Shown here one piece after another: positions 62,867 to 64,000 of a DNA stretch of 64,000 bases (the first letter of the stretch is position 1; each line of letters begins with the position of its first letter). A program made the translations under genes and the position numbers. The stretch covers positions 55,872,537 through 55,936,536 of the forward strand of contig CM055098.1 in assembly GCA_029204225.1 (NCBI GenBank), given 5' to 3'. Below the pieces are notes generated by a model. That model saw nothing but the letters and a program-made list of their open reading frames with translations. It ran no database searches and was not told the origin of the DNA. The stretch comes from Diphasiastrum complanatum (Eukaryota > Streptophyta > Lycopodiopsida > Lycopodiales > Lycopodiaceae).

Positions 62867-63376
62867 AGGGGCACTGTGGGAGAGCAGACCTGGTGGTCAA
62901 TGGGAGTGCAGCATGTGGGGGGGCAGCAAATCCGGACAGGTACACCGTCACATGGGCACTGTGGGGGAGCAGACCACGGACCCAATCGGAGTGCAGCATG
63001 TGGGGGAGCAATACATGGGGCAGGTACAGTAGCACATGGGCACTGTGGAGGAGCAGACCATGGACCCAATCGGAGTGCAGCATGTGGGGGATCAATACAT
63101 GGGGCAGGTACAGTAGCACATGGGCACTGTGGAGGAGCAGACCATGGACCCAATCGGAGTGCAGCATGTGGGGGAGCAATACATGGGGCAGGTACAGTAG
63201 CACATGGGCACTGTGGAAGAGCAGACCATGGACCCAATCGGAGTGCAACATGTGGGGGAGCAATACATCCGGACAGGTACACCGACACATGGGCACTGTG
63301 GAGGAGCAGAATATGGACCCAATCGGATTGCAGCATGTGGGGGAGCAATACATGGGGCAGGTACAGTAGCACATGG
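62867..63376 (+). repeat. 84-bp minisatellite, about six units
   Basis: 'catgggcactgtgg' recurs at 62951, 63035, 63119, 63203 and 63288, and the last 'catggg' is at 63372, so the period is 84 bp with one 85-bp unit. Units share gagcagaccatggacccaat, cggagtgcagcatgtggggg and a variable end: 'caatacatggggcaggtacagtag' (most units) or 'catccggacaggtacaccg' (first and fifth). Because 84 is a multiple of three, long open frames appear on both strands (204 and 343 codons). I regard these as repeat artefacts. Confidence 0.95.
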
Positions 63377-63419
63377 GATCATCAACAAAAGCAAATTGGG
63401 AAACAGGCTGTGGGGTTAA

Positions 63420-63600
63420 ATAGGCACTCACGAGACAGTGAGAGCTGTGAGGGAGAGCCAGTGGGAGGCTGTGAGAGAGAGGCATTGTGAGAGGCTGTGT
63501 CACAAACCGAGTGAGAGGCTGTGAGAGGGGGGCTGTGAGAGAGCCAGTGAGAGCCATTGAGAGGCTGTGAGAGTCTGTGAGGGTCATTTCGAGCAACAGG
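63420..63600 (+). repeat. Degenerate short repeat of gtgagaggctgtgaga
   Basis: Multiple imperfect copies of 'gagaggctgtgag' and 'gagccagtgaga' between the minisatellite and the following reading frame. Purine-rich on the plus strand, no coding support. Confidence 0.8.
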
Positions 63601-63610
63601 GTGTCGTGAG

Positions 63611-63936
63611 ATGGCGGAGGGCGAAGCCAGGAGGAAGCTCGAGGAAGAGGTCCGAAGGCACAACGAAAGGCATCGGAAGCAAGAGGCAGACATTGCAGAG
63701 ATGCTGCGAGAGACTCGGCAGAGACACCCAGAGCTGTGGCCCCCGCCCCCGCTGTCGAGCTGGATTTGGATGAGCAGATCGGAATGAACTTCACACGACG
63801 GCAGCTCATCATGGTCAGGGAAAGGGCGGCCAGACGTCGGGCTGACCAGGAGGTAGCTCGGGCTAACCGGGAGGCAGAGCGAGAGCGACATAACAATGCT
63901 CCTGACGAGGGCGAGGAGTCAGTGGAGGATCCATAG
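63611..63936 (+). pseudogene. Arg/Glu-rich charged reading frame with one frameshift
   Basis: Starts at ATG 63611 (MAEGEARRKLEEEVRRHNER, then EADIAEMLRETRQRHPE). The original frame ends at 63787, but a shift near 63735 gives a continuous highly charged helix (DEQIGMNFTRRQLIMVRERA, ARRRADQEVARANREAERER) and an acidic end DEGEESVEDP-stop at 63936. About 108 codons with one frameshift. The alternating Arg/Glu pattern suggests a coiled coil. It is GC-rich, unlike its surroundings. I do not recognise it; a fragment of a transposon-borne protein is possible. Confidence 0.45.
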
Positions 63937-64000
63937 GAATGTTTAGCATAGATGGGGTCTAGCCGTATGTGGCTGACTATTGTTATGTAATGTTCATCAG
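63937..64000. other. Window end, nothing recognised
   Basis: Short tail after the charged frame; no exon 3 of the E2 gene is visible. Confidence 0.4.

Noticed and set aside
62865-63896. 343-codon minus-strand frame
   Set aside because: Most of it is the 84-bp minisatellite plus its G-rich flank. No domain, and the opposite strand is equally open.

Overview
This window is nuclear DNA of a land plant. The evidence is plant-type copia, Ty3/gypsy, CACTA and pogo elements, a PLS-class pentatricopeptide repeat (PPR) gene with a DYW editing domain, and an intron-containing ubiquitin-conjugating enzyme gene. The PPR style and very long GA/CT and TA microsatellites suggest a fern or another seed-free vascular plant. 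That placement is a guess, because no taxon-specific marker is visible. No rRNA, tRNA, CRISPR or bacterial operon was found.

Layout. 1-4740: two degraded Ty1/copia elements on opposite strands. 5040-9501: a tandem repeat, a broken pogo/Tigger-type transposase with its first catalytic region deleted, a 64-bp palindrome and a short foldback repeat. 9815-10202: one arm of a long dispersed inverted repeat whose partner is at 48049-48470. 11474-20538: a Ty3/gypsy element with decayed gag-pol, an extra 745-codon ORF that is still open, a polypurine tract and an LTR. The LTR is followed directly by a primer-binding site and the leader of a second copy, so two copies share one LTR. 21740-23040: an AT-rich insert with an unrecognised reading frame. 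24635-27974 (minus): a PPR-DYW gene broken at its editing domain.

30300-47620 is one decayed retrotransposon gag that received two clean insertions. The first is a complete 15,033-bp CACTA (En/Spm) transposon at 31018-46050, with matching terminal repeats and a TGA target duplication. The second is an 887-bp solo LTR at 46494-47380 with a CATTT target duplication. The CACTA element carries a TNP2-type transposase on the minus strand and two Ptta/TNPA-type (Transposase_24-like) genes on the plus strand. They diverge from a central region holding an array of GACGCTAGCAGCGTC-type palindromes.

48474-57155 is a patchwork: a Ty3/gypsy 5' half, a copia element again in a shared-LTR arrangement, a second copy of the gypsy 3' end and LTR, and a copia gag facing a copia integrase. 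57932-60075 holds the first two exons of an E2 ubiquitin-conjugating enzyme, the only apparently normal host gene; its active-site exon is not in the window. 59500-64000 is dominated by short palindromes, TA/GA microsatellites, a direct duplication, a 0.5-kb TIR element, about twenty GGTACC sites, an 84-bp minisatellite and a broken Arg/Glu-rich reading frame.

Most 'genes' here are transposon relics, so the window mainly records nested insertion, tandem LTR arrays and decay.
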